A stretch of DNA of 6,482 bases, from the NCBI GenBank assembly GCA_946619805.1, contig CAMOMM010000056.1, forward strand, positions 1-6,482, in the 5' to 3' direction. Within the stretch, counting starts at the first letter, position 1, and each line of letters begins with the position of its first letter. The position numbers were made by a program, and so were the translations under genes. Of this stretch, positions 6,322 to 6,482 are shown piece by piece. The notes below the pieces were generated by a model. The model saw only the letters and a list, made by a program, of their open reading frames with translations. It was not told the origin of the DNA and searched no databases. Origin of the DNA: an uncultured Bacillota bacterium. GTDB taxonomy: Bacteria > Bacillota_I > Bacilli_A > Erysipelotrichales > Erysipelotrichaceae.

Positions 6322-6482
6322 GCAGTACCACTGTTTGAACTGGAAAACCATGGTAATGAAGAAGCCAGAATTGCCAACCATCCGGTATCAGGGAGAGTGA
6401 GACTGGAAGAAATGAAGAAATGGAGAGGTGAAGACAAGCCTTAGAAGAAAGATAAAAAGGCTGGCAAAGAAGGAAAGAAAGA
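6322..6482 (+). pseudogene. Degenerate C-terminal coding remnant with in-frame TAG, lysine-rich tail
   Basis: Following an in-frame TAA (6319-6321), 40 codons are open to TAG 6442-6444, with no start codon near their beginning. They read AVPLFELENHGNEEARIANH, then PVSGRVRLEEMKKWRGEDKP. After the TAG the same frame continues KKDKKAGKEGKK to the window edge, a tail like that of the M28 protein at the left. The EEMKK codons share 16 identical bases with it (6404-6419 and 222-237), in the same frame. The codons for E-D-K-P-stop-K line up with E-E-K-P-E-K of the M28 tail. I read this as the broken end of a gene with a charged tail, perhaps related to the M28 gene; the parent is not identified. The bases from 6225 to 6318 show no gene in any frame. 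This could also be a chance open stretch. Confidence 0.45.

Noticed and set aside
6201..6437. Minus-strand open frame of 78 codons upstream of the operon
   Set aside because: It spans the predicted operon promoter and is antisense to the remnant; its Ser/Leu/Phe-rich product shows no domain and no ribosome site was found.

Overview
The window looks like chromosomal DNA of a low-to-moderate GC Gram-positive bacterium (Bacillota). This rests on strong purine-rich Shine-Dalgarno sites, extended -10 promoters, hairpin-plus-T-run terminators, a secreted CotH-type kinase anchored by three cell-wall-binding type 2 (CWB2) repeats, and a NorM/MepA-like MATE transporter. The lysine/glutamate-rich tail of the first protein and the overall style suggest Erysipelotrichia or a related gut lineage, but that placement is only a guess.

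Layout, left to right. Bases 2-307 (+) hold the C-terminal end of an M28 zinc peptidase, closed by a clean terminator (316-342). An extended -10 promoter (368-376) and a strong Shine-Dalgarno site drive a 965-residue secreted protein (411-3308, +). It has a signal peptide, an uncharacterised beta-rich N-terminal region, a CotH kinase domain and three CWB2 repeats. A 13-bp terminator stem (3318-3356) separates it from a convergent MATE efflux gene (3365-4720, -), whose own extended -10 promoter places its start at 4720. Upstream of that, also on the minus strand, are a dyad terminator (4755-4799) and then two unrecognised genes read as one probable operon. A 116-residue four-helix membrane protein (5821-6171) is followed after 33 bases by a 317-residue acidic soluble protein (4834-5787). 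The last 311 bases (6172-6482) hold no intact gene: they contain the operon's promoter, a small palindrome over the leader, and on the plus strand a degenerate coding remnant.

How the genes relate. The M28, CotH-CWB2 and MATE genes are separate transcription units, each with its own terminator, promoter or both, so no shared pathway is implied. The best-supported unusual item is the wall-anchored CotH-like kinase. The two-gene operon on the right is visibly more AT-rich in hand-counted stretches and abuts gene debris, so it may be accessory or acquired DNA; its function cannot be read from the sequence. I found no CRISPR array, rRNA, tRNA, insertion sequence or origin.
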